Counted from the first letter of the stretch, positions 17,951 to 26,840 are shown. The stretch is DNA of 64,000 nt from Polaromonas sp. JS666 (GCF_900103405.1 NZ_FNHX01000002.1:128496-192495); one strand, 5' to 3'. Made by a program: numbers and translations. The notes: generated by a model from the sequence alone, not told the origin.

Positions 17951-18087
17951 GGCCTGCGACGCAGCCCGGCAGGCGGGCTGTCCCCGTAGAACACGTGGCT
18001 TTAATTTACTACAGACGCGTGAGCGCCCACCCGCCAAGTCCCCACAGCTTCGCAGGGTGTTCGTTTCAACCCCGCGTGCATTGGGCA
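17951..18087. other. Remainder of the kef-phaB intergenic region
   Basis: Together with the MITE-like element this gap is 484 bp long (17650-18133). The part between the element and the phaB terminator shows no gene or clear regulatory motif. Short frames here run through the terminator and lack ribosome sites. Confidence 0.4.
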
Positions 18088-18113
18088 CAAAAAAACCCGC
18101 CGAGGCGGGGTTC
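18088..18113 (-). terminator. Rho-independent terminator of the pha operon
   Basis: On the minus strand AACCCCGCC-TC-GGCGGG is followed by seven Ts, directly after the phaB stop. It closes the phaC-phaA-phaB transcript. Confidence 0.85.
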
Positions 18114-18133
18114 TTCAAAGCGCCCGGCGGGCC

Positions 18134-18871
18134 TCAGCCCATGTGCAGGCCGCCGTTGAGCGAGAAGTCGGCGCCGGTGGCATAGCCGCCCTCTTCGGAC
18201 GCAATCCACGCAATGATGGAGGCGATTTCTTCGGGCTGGCCCAGGCGCTTGGCCGGAACACCCGCGACGATTTTTTCGAGCACGTCGGGGCGGATGGCTT
18301 TCACCATGTCGGTGCCGATGTAGCCCGGGCTCACGGTGTTGACCGTCACGCCCTTGGCCGCGACCTCCTGCGCCAGCGCCATGGTGAAGCCGTGCAGGCC
18401 GGCCTTGGCGGTGGAGTAGTTGACCTGGCCGAACTGGCCTTTCTGGCCGTTGACCGAAGAGATGTTGATGATGCGGCCGAAGCCCGCTTCAATCATGCCC
18501 TCGATGACCTGCTTGGTCACGTTGAACATGCTGTTGAGGTTGGTGGAAATCACCGCGTCCCAGTCGGCCTTGCTCATCTTGCGGAACTGGCCGTCGCGCG
18601 TGATGCCGGCGTTGTTGACCAGCACCGACACCGGGCCGTGCTCGGCCTTGACCTTGTCGAAGGCCGCGACGGTGGAGTCCCAGTCGCCGACATTGCCCAC
18701 CGAGGCGTAAAAGGTGTGGCCCAGCGCCTTCTGCTCATCGAGCCACTTGGCATAGTCGCGCGTGGGGCCGCAGCCCGCGATCACCGTGAAACCGTCTTTA
18801 GCCAGGCGCTGGCAGATGGCGGTTCCAATGCCGCCCATGCCGCCCGTGACGTACGCTACTTTTTTTGCCAT
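18134..18871 (-). CDS. phaB: Acetoacetyl-CoA reductase
   Basis: This NADPH-dependent short-chain dehydrogenase reduces acetoacetyl-CoA to (R)-3-hydroxybutyryl-CoA, the second step of PHB synthesis. The 245-residue protein has the TGGMGGIG cofactor loop (9-16), NNAG (86-89), catalytic Ser139 region NISSVNGQKGQFGQ and YSTAK with Tyr152 and Lys156. It closely follows the Cupriavidus PhaB pattern. It is the last gene of the operon, 140 bp after phaA, and that gap holds a long inverted repeat. Confidence 0.96.
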   Translation of the reverse strand: MAKKVAYVTGGMGGIGTAICQRLAKDGFTVIAGCGPTRDYAKWLDEQKALGHTFYASVGNVGDWDSTVAAFDKVKAEHGPVSVLVNNAGITRDGQFRKMSKADWDAVISTNLNSMFNVTKQVIEGMIEAGFGRIINISSVNGQKGQFGQVNYSTAKAGLHGFTMALAQEVAAKGVTVNTVSPGYIGTDMVKAIRPDVLEKIVAGVPAKRLGQPEEIASIIAWIASEEGGYATGADFSLNGGLHMG

Positions 18872-18934
18872 TGCGATCTCCTTGATTGATTTTGTGAACT
18901 GTCTTTAACGCTTTGAACTGCCTGAAAACCGTTG

Positions 18935-18999
18935 AATGTCCCAACGCGCGCCATGGCTGCGATCACTGCGTATGCAGGATGTGTGCCGGTTGGGACATT
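18935..18999. promoter_or_regulatory. Inverted repeat between phaA and phaB
   Basis: AATGTCCCAAC (18935-18945) is perfectly repeated in inverted orientation at 18989-18999 (11-bp arms, 43-base loop). A small CTGC/GCAG hairpin lies inside the loop. No U-run follows, so it is not a terminator. It could act as an intercistronic stem that sets phaA versus phaB transcript levels, or as a protein-binding site (inference). Confidence 0.55.
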
Positions 19000-19011
19000 G
19001 TGACCCCTGGC

Positions 19012-20190
19012 TCAGCGCTCCAGGGTCAGGGCTACCCCCATGCCGCCGCCTATGCACAGGCTGGCGATGCCTTTTTTCGCGTCGCGGCGCGCCATCTCGT
19101 GCAGCAGCGTCACCAGAATGCGGCAACCGGACGCACCAATCGGGTGGCCGATGGCGATGGCACCGCCGTTGACGTTGACCTTGCTGGTGTCCCAGCCCAT
19201 TTCCTTGTTGACCGCGCAGGCCTGGGCCGCGAAGGCTTCGTTGATTTCGAGCAAGTCCAGGTCCTGGGCTTTCCAGCCGGCGCGCTGCAGCGCCTTGGTC
19301 GAGGCCGGCACCGGGCCCATGCCCATGTAGGCCGGGTCCAGGCCGGTGGTGGCGTAGCTGGCGATGCGGGCCAGCGGCTTCAGGCCCAGCGCGGCGGCCT
19401 TCTTGGCCGTCATGACCATCACGGCGGCGGCGCCGTCGTTCAGGCCCGAGGCATTGCCGGCCGTCACGCCGCCGGCCTTGTCGAAGGCCGGGCGCAGGCC
19501 CGCCAGGCCTTCGGCGCTGGTCTTGCGGTTGATGAATTCGTCGGCGGCGAACACCACCGGATCGCCCTTCTTCTGGGGAATGGTGACAGGGATGATTTCG
19601 TCCTTGAACTTGCCGGCGTCCTGTGCGGCCGCGGCCTTGGTCTGGCTGGCCAGGGCCAGCGCGTCCTGCGCGGCGCGGTCAATGCCGTATTTTTTGGCGA
19701 CGTTCTCGGCGGTGATGCCCATGTGGTACTGGTTGTAGACGTCCCACAGGCCGTCGACGATCATGGAGTCGACCATCTTCCAGTCGCCCATGCGCTGGCC
19801 GTCACGCGAGCCGTTGAGCACATGCGGTGCCGCGCTCATGTTTTCCTGGCCGCCGGCGATCACGATTTCGCTGTCGCCCGTGGCCACGGCCTGGGCCGCG
19901 AGCATGACCGACTTGAGGCCCGAGCCGCAGACCGCGTTGATGGTCAGGCCCGGGATGCCGTTGGGAAAGCCGGCCTTGATGACGGCCTGGCGCGCCGGGT
20001 TCTGGCCGACGCCGGCCGTGAGCACCTGGCCCAGGATGACTTCACCCAATTGCTCGGCGCTCAGGCCCGAGCGCTCCAGCACGCCCTTGATGACGGCCGC
20101 GCCGAGTTCAGTCGCGGGGATCTTGGCCAGCGAGCCGCCGAATTTGCCCACCGCGGTGCGGCCGGCTGCAACGATAACGATGTCTTCCAT
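19012..20190 (-). CDS. phaA: Acetyl-CoA acetyltransferase (beta-ketothiolase)
   Basis: It condenses two acetyl-CoA into acetoacetyl-CoA, the first step of PHB synthesis. The 392-residue thiolase has the acyl-accepting Cys88 in NAVCGSGLK, His349 in GHPIGASG and the second catalytic Cys379 in LCIGGGMG. QVLTAGVGQNPARQA and NASGLNDGAAA are typical of biosynthetic thiolases. It follows phaC by 70 bp and precedes phaB, the Cupriavidus-type phaCAB order. Confidence 0.96.
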   Translation of the reverse strand: MEDIVIVAAGRTAVGKFGGSLAKIPATELGAAVIKGVLERSGLSAEQLGEVILGQVLTAGVGQNPARQAVIKAGFPNGIPGLTINAVCGSGLKSVMLAAQAVATGDSEIVIAGGQENMSAAPHVLNGSRDGQRMGDWKMVDSMIVDGLWDVYNQYHMGITAENVAKKYGIDRAAQDALALASQTKAAAAQDAGKFKDEIIPVTIPQKKGDPVVFAADEFINRKTSAEGLAGLRPAFDKAGGVTAGNASGLNDGAAAVMVMTAKKAAALGLKPLARIASYATTGLDPAYMGMGPVPASTKALQRAGWKAQDLDLLEINEAFAAQACAVNKEMGWDTSKVNVNGGAIAIGHPIGASGCRILVTLLHEMARRDAKKGIASLCIGGGMGVALTLER

Positions 20191-20260
20191 GGTGTGTTCC
20201 CTTTTTGAAGTTTCTGGAGTGGTTTTTAAACAATGATGACAGGGCCGCGGGCGCCGGCGC

Positions 20261-22009
20261 TCAGGCCTTGGCCTTGACGTAGCGGCCCGGCGCGGGCTCT
20301 ATGACCGGGTATTTGCGGCTGCCGTAGGCCTTGGGCGCGGCGACCTGCTTGCCGGCATGGCCTTTGAGCCAGTCCGACCAGTCGGTCCACCAGCTGCCGG
20401 GGTGCTCGGTCGCGCCCTTGAGCCATTCGGCCTGGGTGGCGGGGAATTTGCCCTGCGGCAGCTTGTCGCGGGTCCAGTAGCTGCGTTTTTTCTTGGCCGG
20501 CGGGTTGATCACGCCGGCGATGTGGCCCGAGGCCCCCATCACAAAACGCTTGGGGCCCGGCAGGTGCTGGGTGGAGGCGTAGGCGCCGCCAATCGGCACG
20601 ATGTGGTCTTCGCGCGAGCCGTAGAGGTAGACCGGGATGTCGACCTTGCGCAGGTCGACCTTCTGCCCGCAGACCACGGCCTTGCCGGGTTTGATCAGGT
20701 TGTTCTCGAAATAGGTGTTGCGCAGGTACCAGGCATAAAAAGGCCCGGGCAGGTTGGTGGAGTCGCTGTTCCAGTAGAGCAGGTCAAAGGGCGGCGGTGT
20801 CTCGCCCTTGAGGTAGTTGCCCACCACGTAGTTCCAGACGAGGTCGTTGGGCCGCAAAAAGCTGAAGGTCGAAGCCAGGTCCTGACCCTTGAGCAAACCG
20901 CCCTGCCCCATCTCGGCCTCGCGGTACTTGACCGAGGTCTCGTCGATGAAGATGTCCAGGATGCCGGTATCGGTGAAGTCCAGGAAGGAAGTGAGCAAGG
21001 TGGCGCTGGCCACCGGTTTTTTGCCGCGCGCGGCCAGCACCGACAGCGCCGTGCCCAGGATGGTGCCGCCCACACAAAAGCCCAGGGCGTTGAGCGTTTT
21101 GGCGCCGGTGATGTCCTGCACCACTTCGATGGCCTTGATGGCGGCATGCTCGATGTAGTCGTCCCAGGTCTTGCCGGCCATGGACTCGTCGGGGTTGCGC
21201 CAGCTGACCACAAAGGTACGGTGGCCCTGGCTGACCGCATAGCGGATCAGCGAGTTCTCGGGCTGCAAGTCCAGGATGTAGAACTTGTTGATGCAGGGCG
21301 GCACCAGCAAAAAGGGCTTTTCATAGACCTTGGCCGTGAGCGGCTTGTATTCGAGCAGCTGGAAGAATTCGTTTTCAAATACCACCGCGCCTTCGGTGGT
21401 GGCGACGTTCTTGCCGACCTCGAACACACGCTCGTCGGTCATGGAGACATGGCCCTGCTTCATGTCGTGCAGCAGGTTGGTGATGCCCTGGGCGATGCTT
21501 TCACCCTGGCTCTGGATGGCTTTTTGCTGCGCCTCGGCATTGAGCGCCAGGAAGTTGCTGGGCGCGGTGGCCGCCATCCATTGTTCGACGGCAAAACGCA
21601 CGCGCGCGCGCGTCTTGGCATCGGCCTGCACGGCGTCGGCCAGCTCCATCAAGGTACGGGCGTTCAATAAATAGGTAGAGGCGGAAAATTTCGAGACCGG
21701 ATTGGTTTTCCAGGCTTCATTGGAGAAGCGGCGGTCCGAAGCCACCAGGGTATCAGCGCCGTCCTGCAGGCCCTGGTTCCAGAGCGCCGAGGCATCCGCG
21801 ATGTAGCGCTGCTGCAGTTCCTGGAGCTTGGCCGGGTCGAACTGCAGCAGGGGCTGGCCCTGGGCGCCGTTCGCGCCGCTCACGCCGTTGGGAAAACCAA
21901 AGCCCGCCGGCATGCCGCTTGCCATGGCCCCCATGGCCTGTTGCAGGCCCGCGGCAAAAGTCTCTTGCATCTGACGGGCCGCCTGGGCCCGGTTTGCGTC
22001 AGAATCCAT
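20261..22009 (-). CDS. phaC: Class I poly(3-hydroxyalkanoate) synthase
   Basis: It polymerises (R)-3-hydroxybutyryl-CoA on the PHA granule surface. The 582-residue class I enzyme has the lipase-like box GFCVGG with nucleophile Cys312, Asp468 in SREDHIVP and His496 in GASGHIAGV. VSWRNPDESMAGKTWDDY is the conserved class I block. The N-terminal ~100 residues are the variable, Gly/Met-rich region. It is first in the operon. No phasin or phaR gene is adjacent, unlike in Cupriavidus. Confidence 0.96.
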   Translation of the reverse strand: MDSDANRAQAARQMQETFAAGLQQAMGAMASGMPAGFGFPNGVSGANGAQGQPLLQFDPAKLQELQQRYIADASALWNQGLQDGADTLVASDRRFSNEAWKTNPVSKFSASTYLLNARTLMELADAVQADAKTRARVRFAVEQWMAATAPSNFLALNAEAQQKAIQSQGESIAQGITNLLHDMKQGHVSMTDERVFEVGKNVATTEGAVVFENEFFQLLEYKPLTAKVYEKPFLLVPPCINKFYILDLQPENSLIRYAVSQGHRTFVVSWRNPDESMAGKTWDDYIEHAAIKAIEVVQDITGAKTLNALGFCVGGTILGTALSVLAARGKKPVASATLLTSFLDFTDTGILDIFIDETSVKYREAEMGQGGLLKGQDLASTFSFLRPNDLVWNYVVGNYLKGETPPPFDLLYWNSDSTNLPGPFYAWYLRNTYFENNLIKPGKAVVCGQKVDLRKVDIPVYLYGSREDHIVPIGGAYASTQHLPGPKRFVMGASGHIAGVINPPAKKKRSYWTRDKLPQGKFPATQAEWLKGATEHPGSWWTDWSDWLKGHAGKQVAAPKAYGSRKYPVIEPAPGRYVKAKA

Positions 22010-22115
22010 TTATATCCCCGATCATGTTGAGTCTCGGTGACTCTTTTGAGCACACCACCAGTATCGTAGGATTTGCTTTAAAAATTTCCGACTGCACGCC
22101 CAGTTTCAAGTATTT

Positions 22116-22403
22116 ATGTATTTGGTTGTCATCGCCTGGATTTACGTTGTGCTCATGATGAGCGTTGCCGAAGCGACAAACAGCAACGGCACGGTCCTCG
22201 GGGCGGTGTTTACCTTTGTACTCTATGGACTGGGGCCTGTGGCATTGGTGGTTTACCTGATGGGCGCGCCTGCGCGCAGCAAGGCCCTCAAAAAGCGCGC
22301 GGCGCAGGAACTCCTGCAGCAAACTGCAGCCGAAGACGCGGCCCGCGAGAAAGCAGCGCAAGCCCACATGCCCGCCGCGCAAGACCCCCCCAAGAGCCCC
22401 TGA
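22116..22403 (+). CDS. Small two-TM membrane protein, unknown function
   Basis: A 95-residue protein with two predicted transmembrane helices (about 3-20 and 27-52), followed by a charged Ala/Gln/Glu-rich helical tail (KALKKRAAQELLQQTAAEDAAREK) and a Pro-rich end. No family is recognised. It is divergent from phaC with only 106 bp between starts and ends 10 bp before the yfiH stop. Codon use is typical of the window. Its position next to phaC is suggestive but gives no function. Confidence 0.7.
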   Translation: MYLVVIAWIYVVLMMSVAEATNSNGTVLGAVFTFVLYGLGPVALVVYLMGAPARSKALKKRAAQELLQQTAAEDAAREKAAQAHMPAAQDPPKSP

Positions 22404-22413
22404 CCGCGGCGCT

Positions 22414-23190
22414 TCAAGCGCGCCAGATGCAGGCGGCCATGCGCCCCGTCGTGCCAAAACCGTTGCCCGCCGGCCCGGCATCGCGCCTGTGCGAGAAAAA
22501 CCGCGCGGGGTTTCGCACGGTGCACCAGGCATCGCTGCCGTCATTGCCATAGATGCGGGTCATGCCCAGCGCCTGCAAACGCAGCCGCGCCAGCCCCGGA
22601 AGGTCGGCCAGGTATTTGCCGGCACCGGTGGGTACAAAGAGGCTGGCGGCTTCAGGCTGGGCGGCTTCGAAGGCGGCCTTGACTTCGACGCCGACCTCAA
22701 AGGCTGAAGGCCCTATGCAGGGGCCCAGCCATGCGAGGGTGCGGGCGTCGGCCTTCATGGCGGCATGAACCGCTTCCAGCACGCCTTGCCCGCCCTGCCC
22801 CGCCAGCCCGCGCCAGCCGGCATGCGCGGCGGCAACCCTGGTGCCGTCCGCTGATGCCAGCAGCACCGGCAGGCAGTCGGCCACCATGATGGTGCAGGCC
22901 ACACCGGTCTCTTGGGTCACACAGGCATCGGCCTGCTGGCCGTCTTCCGTAGCCGCGTCCAGCGCGAGCACCTCACTGCCATGCACCTGCTGCAGGAAGA
23001 CCGCGCGGCTGCCCAGGGCCTGGCGCAGCAAGGTACGGTTTGCCGCGACCTTGGCCGGCAAGTCGCCGACATGGTCGCCCAGGTTCAGGCTGTCGTAAGG
23101 CGCGGCCGACAGGCCACCGGCCCGGGTGGTGAACACCGCGCGCACGCCGGCCGGCGCCGGCCAGTCGGGAATCAGCCAGTCCGCATGCAC
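22414..23190 (-). CDS. yfiH: YfiH/LACC1 family purine nucleoside phosphorylase (polyphenol oxidase-like fold)
   Basis: A member of the multicopper-independent YfiH family, shown in other bacteria to act on purine nucleosides. The metal-site residues are present in the expected order: His in LQQVHGSEVL, Cys in MVADCLPVLLAS, and His in AAHAGWRGLAG. FTTRAGGLS and DAWCTVRNPARFFSHRRD mark the two ends of the domain. A GTG at 23190, 8 bp after the maiA stop, gives the expected 258-residue length; a longer start would overlap maiA. It is probably co-transcribed with maiA. Confidence 0.9.
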   Translation of the reverse strand: MHADWLIPDWPAPAGVRAVFTTRAGGLSAAPYDSLNLGDHVGDLPAKVAANRTLLRQALGSRAVFLQQVHGSEVLALDAATEDGQQADACVTQETGVACTIMVADCLPVLLASADGTRVAAAHAGWRGLAGQGGQGVLEAVHAAMKADARTLAWLGPCIGPSAFEVGVEVKAAFEAAQPEAASLFVPTGAGKYLADLPGLARLRLQALGMTRIYGNDGSDAWCTVRNPARFFSHRRDAGPAGNGFGTTGRMAACIWRA

Positions 23191-23197
23191 AAGCAGA

Positions 23198-23836
23198 TCA
23201 AGCCTCGTTGTCGGGGCAAGCCGAAGGTTGGGCCTTCTGGACGGCCGGCAGCGCCATGCAGGCGTCAAACGCGGCCATGGTGCGCGGCAGGCCGTCAAAG
23301 CTCACATTGAAGCGCTTGGCGTTGAAGATTTGCGGCACCAGGCAGCAGTCGGCCAGTGTGGGGGTGTCGCCGTAGCAATAGGTCGATGCCGGCAATTGCG
23401 CCAGCTGGCGCTCGAAGGCCTCCAGCCCTTCGCGGCACCAGTGCACATACCAGGCGTTTTTGGCCGTCTCATCGAGCTTGAGCTCTTTCACCAGGTATTT
23501 GAGGACGCGCAGGTTGTTGACGGGATGGATTTCGCAGGCAATCGACTGGGCCAACGCGCGCACCTTGGCGCGGCCCAGCGCATCGGCCGGCAGCAGGGCC
23601 GGCGTGGGGTATTTTTCGTCCAGGTATTCGATGATGGCCATGGACTGCGAGAGTTTTTCGCCATCGACTTCCAGCAGCGGCACCAGGGTGTCGGCGGACA
23701 GGCCGGCATAAGCCGGCTGCTTGTGTTCTCCCTTGGCGATGTGCACGGGAATGTAGTCGTAGCTCAGGCCCTTGAGCTCCATCGCGATGCGTACACGAAA
23801 CGATGCGGAAGAGCGGAAATAGTTGTGGAGTTTCAT
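23198..23836 (-). CDS. maiA: Zeta-class GST: maleylacetoacetate / maleylpyruvate isomerase
   Basis: A 212-residue GSH-dependent cis-trans isomerase. The N-terminus MKLHNYFRSSASFRVRIAM contains the zeta-class SSxS-type motif with the catalytic serine; ADTLVPLLEVDG and LSQSMAIIEYLDEKYP complete the GSH site. Tyrosine catabolism uses maleylacetoacetate, and gentisate catabolism uses maleylpyruvate (NagL-like); sequence alone does not decide. No tyrosine pathway genes are adjacent, while the gentisate cluster 14 kb away lacks its own isomerase. The ATG at 23836 fits family length. Confidence 0.9.
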   Translation of the reverse strand: MKLHNYFRSSASFRVRIAMELKGLSYDYIPVHIAKGEHKQPAYAGLSADTLVPLLEVDGEKLSQSMAIIEYLDEKYPTPALLPADALGRAKVRALAQSIACEIHPVNNLRVLKYLVKELKLDETAKNAWYVHWCREGLEAFERQLAQLPASTYCYGDTPTLADCCLVPQIFNAKRFNVSFDGLPRTMAAFDACMALPAVQKAQPSACPDNEA

Positions 23837-23915
23837 CTCTAAAGCATAAACCATGGCCCCCACGGTCGCGCACTTCGTGAGCCTGCGGCATCTCCCTGCC
23901 CCTTTCATCACGAAA

Positions 23916-23958
23916 GGGGGCCGCTGCGCCTGCGGCCCGGCAAAGCCGGTTCCGCGGC
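23916..23958 (-). repeat. Dispersed intergenic repeat, copy 2
   Basis: Read on the minus strand this is GCCGCGGAACCGGCTTTGCC followed by GGGCCGCAGGCG and GCGGCCCCC, matching copy 1 at 11222-11263. It lies in the 281-bp gap between maiA and the MDR gene, where nothing else is evident apart from the GCGGAG ribosome site of the latter. Confidence 0.65.
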
Positions 23959-24117
23959 CCCGGCTGGATTGAATACCTCCTAGCCATCGCACATCTCGTG
24001 TGGCTTCAAGCGCCCCCTGTGGCGGGGCAGGGCGAATCGCCTGCGCGACTGACGCCGGGCCGCCCCGCCGCTACCATGCCTGCGACACCCCTCTCAACAG
24101 ATACAGCGGAGACACCC

Positions 24118-25152
24118 ATGAGCGCCATCACCAGCCTGAGCAACCACCAGATTCGCCTGGCCAGCCGCCCCGTCGGCCTGCCCACACGCGACAACTGGAG
24201 CTTCACCACCGAACCCGTGGCCGAACCCGGCCCGGGTGGCGTGCTTGTCAAAACCCTGTACCTGTCGCTGGACCCGGCCATGCGCGGCTGGATGAACGAC
24301 GCCAAGAGCTACATCCCGCCGGTGGAAATCGGCGCGGTGATGCGCGCCGGCGGCGTGGGCAAGGTGATCGCCTCGCAGAACCCGGCCTTCGCCGTGGGCG
24401 ACTATGTGAACGCCGCACTCGACGTGCAGGAGTACTGCCTGATCCCGGCCGACCAGGTCAAGCGCAGCGGCATGTTCAAGATTGACCCGCGCCTGGGCCT
24501 GACGTCCTGGCTCAATGTGCTGGGCCTGCCCGGCATGACGGGCTACTTCGGCCTGCTGGAAGTGGGCCTGCCCAAGGCCGGCGAAACTGTGGTGGTGTCG
24601 GGCGCGGCCGGCGCCGTGGGCCAGACCGTGGGCCAGATCGCCAAGCTCAAGGGCTGCCGCGTGATCGGCATCGCCGGCGGCAAGGCCAAGTGCGACTGGG
24701 TGGTCAAGGAGCTGGGCTTCGACGCCTGCATCGACTACAAGAACGGCGACGTGCGCGCCGGGCTCAAGGAACACTGCCCCAAGGGCATAGACATCTACTT
24801 CGACAACGTGGGCGGGGAGATCCTGGACATGGTGCTGGCGCGCCTGGCGCGCGGCGCCCGCATCATCATCTGCGGCGCGATCAGCCAGTACAACAACACC
24901 ACGCCGGTGAAGGGCCCGGCCAACTACCTGTCGCTGCTGGTGAACCGCGCCCGCATGGAAGGCATCGTGGTCTTCGACTATGCCGACCGCTACCACGTGG
25001 GCGTGGCCGAGATGGCGGGCTACCTCAAGGCCGGTACCATGAAAAGCAAGGAAGACGTGGTCGTCGGCCTGGACACCTTCCCCGAAACCCTGCTCAAGCT
25101 CTTCAACGGCGAAAACTTCGGCAAGCTGGTGCTGCAGGTCGCGAAAGAGTAG
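24118..25152 (+). CDS. NADP-dependent MDR oxidoreductase (CurA / leukotriene B4 reductase-like)
   Basis: A 344-residue zinc-independent medium-chain reductase. LSLDPAMRGWMNDAKSYIPP near residues 51-70, VSGAAGAVGQTVGQIAKLKG (Rossmann nucleotide loop) and YFDNVGGEILD are the family signatures; such enzymes reduce alpha,beta-unsaturated aldehydes and ketones. The ATG at 24118 is used because GCGGAG precedes it and the N-terminus MSAITSLSNHQIRLASRP aligns with the family. It is monocistronic and convergent with the DUF1566 gene. Confidence 0.92.
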   Translation: MSAITSLSNHQIRLASRPVGLPTRDNWSFTTEPVAEPGPGGVLVKTLYLSLDPAMRGWMNDAKSYIPPVEIGAVMRAGGVGKVIASQNPAFAVGDYVNAALDVQEYCLIPADQVKRSGMFKIDPRLGLTSWLNVLGLPGMTGYFGLLEVGLPKAGETVVVSGAAGAVGQTVGQIAKLKGCRVIGIAGGKAKCDWVVKELGFDACIDYKNGDVRAGLKEHCPKGIDIYFDNVGGEILDMVLARLARGARIIICGAISQYNNTTPVKGPANYLSLLVNRARMEGIVVFDYADRYHVGVAEMAGYLKAGTMKSKEDVVVGLDTFPETLLKLFNGENFGKLVLQVAKE

Positions 25153-25155
25153 TTC

Positions 25156-25644
25156 TTACTTCCCGCCGCGCACCAGGCGCACCGCGGCCGACGTGGCGCG
25201 CGGGGCTTCACCGGCGCTGCCGTCGCTGAAACCCACAAAGGTGAAATAGCCCGGGCCGGTGCTGCTGGAAGTCCAGAAACGGGCCACCGGCGTGGCGGGA
25301 AAGGCATTGGGATCTATCGCCGCCTTGTCCACGTCGGCTTCCCGTGCAGAAACAATGCTGGACAGCTCTTTGAGAATGGGCAAGCGCCATTCGGCCCCCG
25401 GCGCGGAAGCCGCCTTGGCGCGCGCCGCCGCATCGGGCTGGTTCAGGAAGGCCGCCTGCCCGGTGCAGGTTTTGCCCTTGAAGACCATGCCCTCGGCACA
25501 GCGGCGCCAGATCAGGCCGGTGCGGCTGTCGGTGACTTCCTGGCCGTCTGCGGAAGGCGTAAAGCGCTCCTGCGCCAGGCTGGCACCGGCCGATGAGAGC
25601 AACACAAGGACAAATCCCAGGGTACGAAACGAAAGGCGGTGCAT
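25156..25644 (-). CDS. Secreted DUF1566 (Lcl C-terminal-like) domain protein
   Basis: A 162-residue protein with a signal peptide (LGFVLVLLSSAGASLA, cleavage near residue 25) and a single DUF1566 domain. TDSRTGLIWRRCAEGM, WRLPILKELSSIV, FWTSSSTG and AAVRLVRGG are the family's repeated blocks. The domain resembles C-type-lectin/sulfatase-modifying folds, and its function is unknown. The ATG at 25644 has GGAGA six bases upstream. Confidence 0.88.
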   Translation of the reverse strand: MHRLSFRTLGFVLVLLSSAGASLAQERFTPSADGQEVTDSRTGLIWRRCAEGMVFKGKTCTGQAAFLNQPDAAARAKAASAPGAEWRLPILKELSSIVSAREADVDKAAIDPNAFPATPVARFWTSSSTGPGYFTFVGFSDGSAGEAPRATSAAVRLVRGGK

Positions 25645-25771
25645 AGCAATTCTCCATGGCCGGGAGCGGCCCCATATGGGAATACTAGGCAGGTCCCGGG
25701 CAGGCAACCATAGGGAAAGCTATCTAGTGGCTTGTACCTAGCCAGCCGCAGGCTGCCGGCTACCAGGGCGG

Positions 25772-26716
25772 TCAGGGCAGGTAATCTGGCCCCACGCCGC
25801 CGGCATCAAGCACCTCCTGCGTGACCTGCTCCACCAGGAAATCCAGCAGCACGCGCACACGCGCCGGCAGGCGGCCGCCGCGGCCGACAAACACCGCGTG
25901 GATGGGTTCGCGCTCGCCCGGGTTGAGGTCCTCGGCCACGGCCACCAGGCGGCCCGCGTCCAGGTCGCGGCGTATGTGGAACAGCGACATGCGGGCCAGG
26001 CCCGCGCCGGCTAGCACCAGGTGGCGCAACGCCTCGCCGTCGCTCGCGCGCGCATAGCCGGTGATGGGCAATTGCTGGATCTGGCCGTCCACGCGCACCG
26101 GCCAGTAATGCATATTGCGTTTGAAGGTATGGGCCAGGCGCTGATGCGCCTCCAGCTCCTGCAGCGTGCGCGGCGTGCCGTGGCGCGCCAGGTAGGCCGG
26201 GCTGCCGACGATGTGCTGCGCCGTATCGCCCAGGTGCCGCGCCACCAGCTGGGACGAGGCGAGCGCGCCCCAGCGTATCGCCACGTCGGTGCGTTCGTCC
26301 AGCAGGTCGACCACGCGGTCGGTCAATGTGATGTCCAGCGAGATGTCGGGATAGCGCTCGTGGAAGGCCGGCACCAGCGGCAGTAGCAGGCAGTGCGCGG
26401 TCGGCATGCTGGCGTTGATGCTGACGCGCCCGCGCGGCATGGCGCCGGCGGCCGCGCCGCGCTCGGCTTCGTCCATGTCGGCCAGCACGCGCGTGCTTTG
26501 TTCGTAAAACGTCGTGCCTTCGGGCGTGAGCTGCAACTTGCGGGTGGAGCGGTTGACCAGGCGCGTGCCCAGCCGCGCCTCCAGCCGGGTGACCAACTTG
26601 CTGACGGCCGATGGCGTCATGCACAGCTGGCGCGCGGCGGCGGAAAACCCGCCTTTGTCCACCACCTGGACAAAGGCTTCCATTTCGCCGGAGCGGTTGA
26701 CGTCTATGCGGGGCAC
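25772..26716 (-). CDS. LysR family transcriptional regulator
   Basis: A 314-residue LTTR. The N-terminal HTH contains FSAAARQLCMTPSAVSKLVTRLEARLG. The effector domain (about 95-300) has RGRVSINASM and the Asp-rich LLDERTDVAIRWG, typical of the CrgA/DmlR-like subgroup. The annotated start is GTG at 26716; an ATG at 26683 (MEAFVQVVDKGG) is an equally good alternative. It is divergent from an MFS exporter, with a perfect LTTR-type box between them. Confidence 0.92.
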   Translation of the reverse strand: MPRIDVNRSGEMEAFVQVVDKGGFSAAARQLCMTPSAVSKLVTRLEARLGTRLVNRSTRKLQLTPEGTTFYEQSTRVLADMDEAERGAAAGAMPRGRVSINASMPTAHCLLLPLVPAFHERYPDISLDITLTDRVVDLLDERTDVAIRWGALASSQLVARHLGDTAQHIVGSPAYLARHGTPRTLQELEAHQRLAHTFKRNMHYWPVRVDGQIQQLPITGYARASDGEALRHLVLAGAGLARMSLFHIRRDLDAGRLVAVAEDLNPGEREPIHAVFVGRGGRLPARVRVLLDFLVEQVTQEVLDAGGVGPDYLP

Positions 26717-26741
26717 GGTAGGGCTATTTTCACCGGATTAC

Positions 26742-26758
26742 TGTGAATTCAATTCACA
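26742..26758. promoter_or_regulatory. LysR-type operator, perfect 17-bp palindrome
   Basis: TGTGAATTCAATTCACA is a perfect palindrome about a central C and contains the canonical T-N11-A LTTR box. It lies 26 bp upstream of the lysR start and 83 bp upstream of the MFS start, in the place expected for a site controlling both divergent genes. Confidence 0.72.
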
Positions 26759-26840
26759 AATGATTGTCTCCAGGCCATTCTAGTCAAGATGTCCTCGCAC
26801 CTCCACACTAGCCGCATCTTCATTTTTTCTGGCGACTTTC

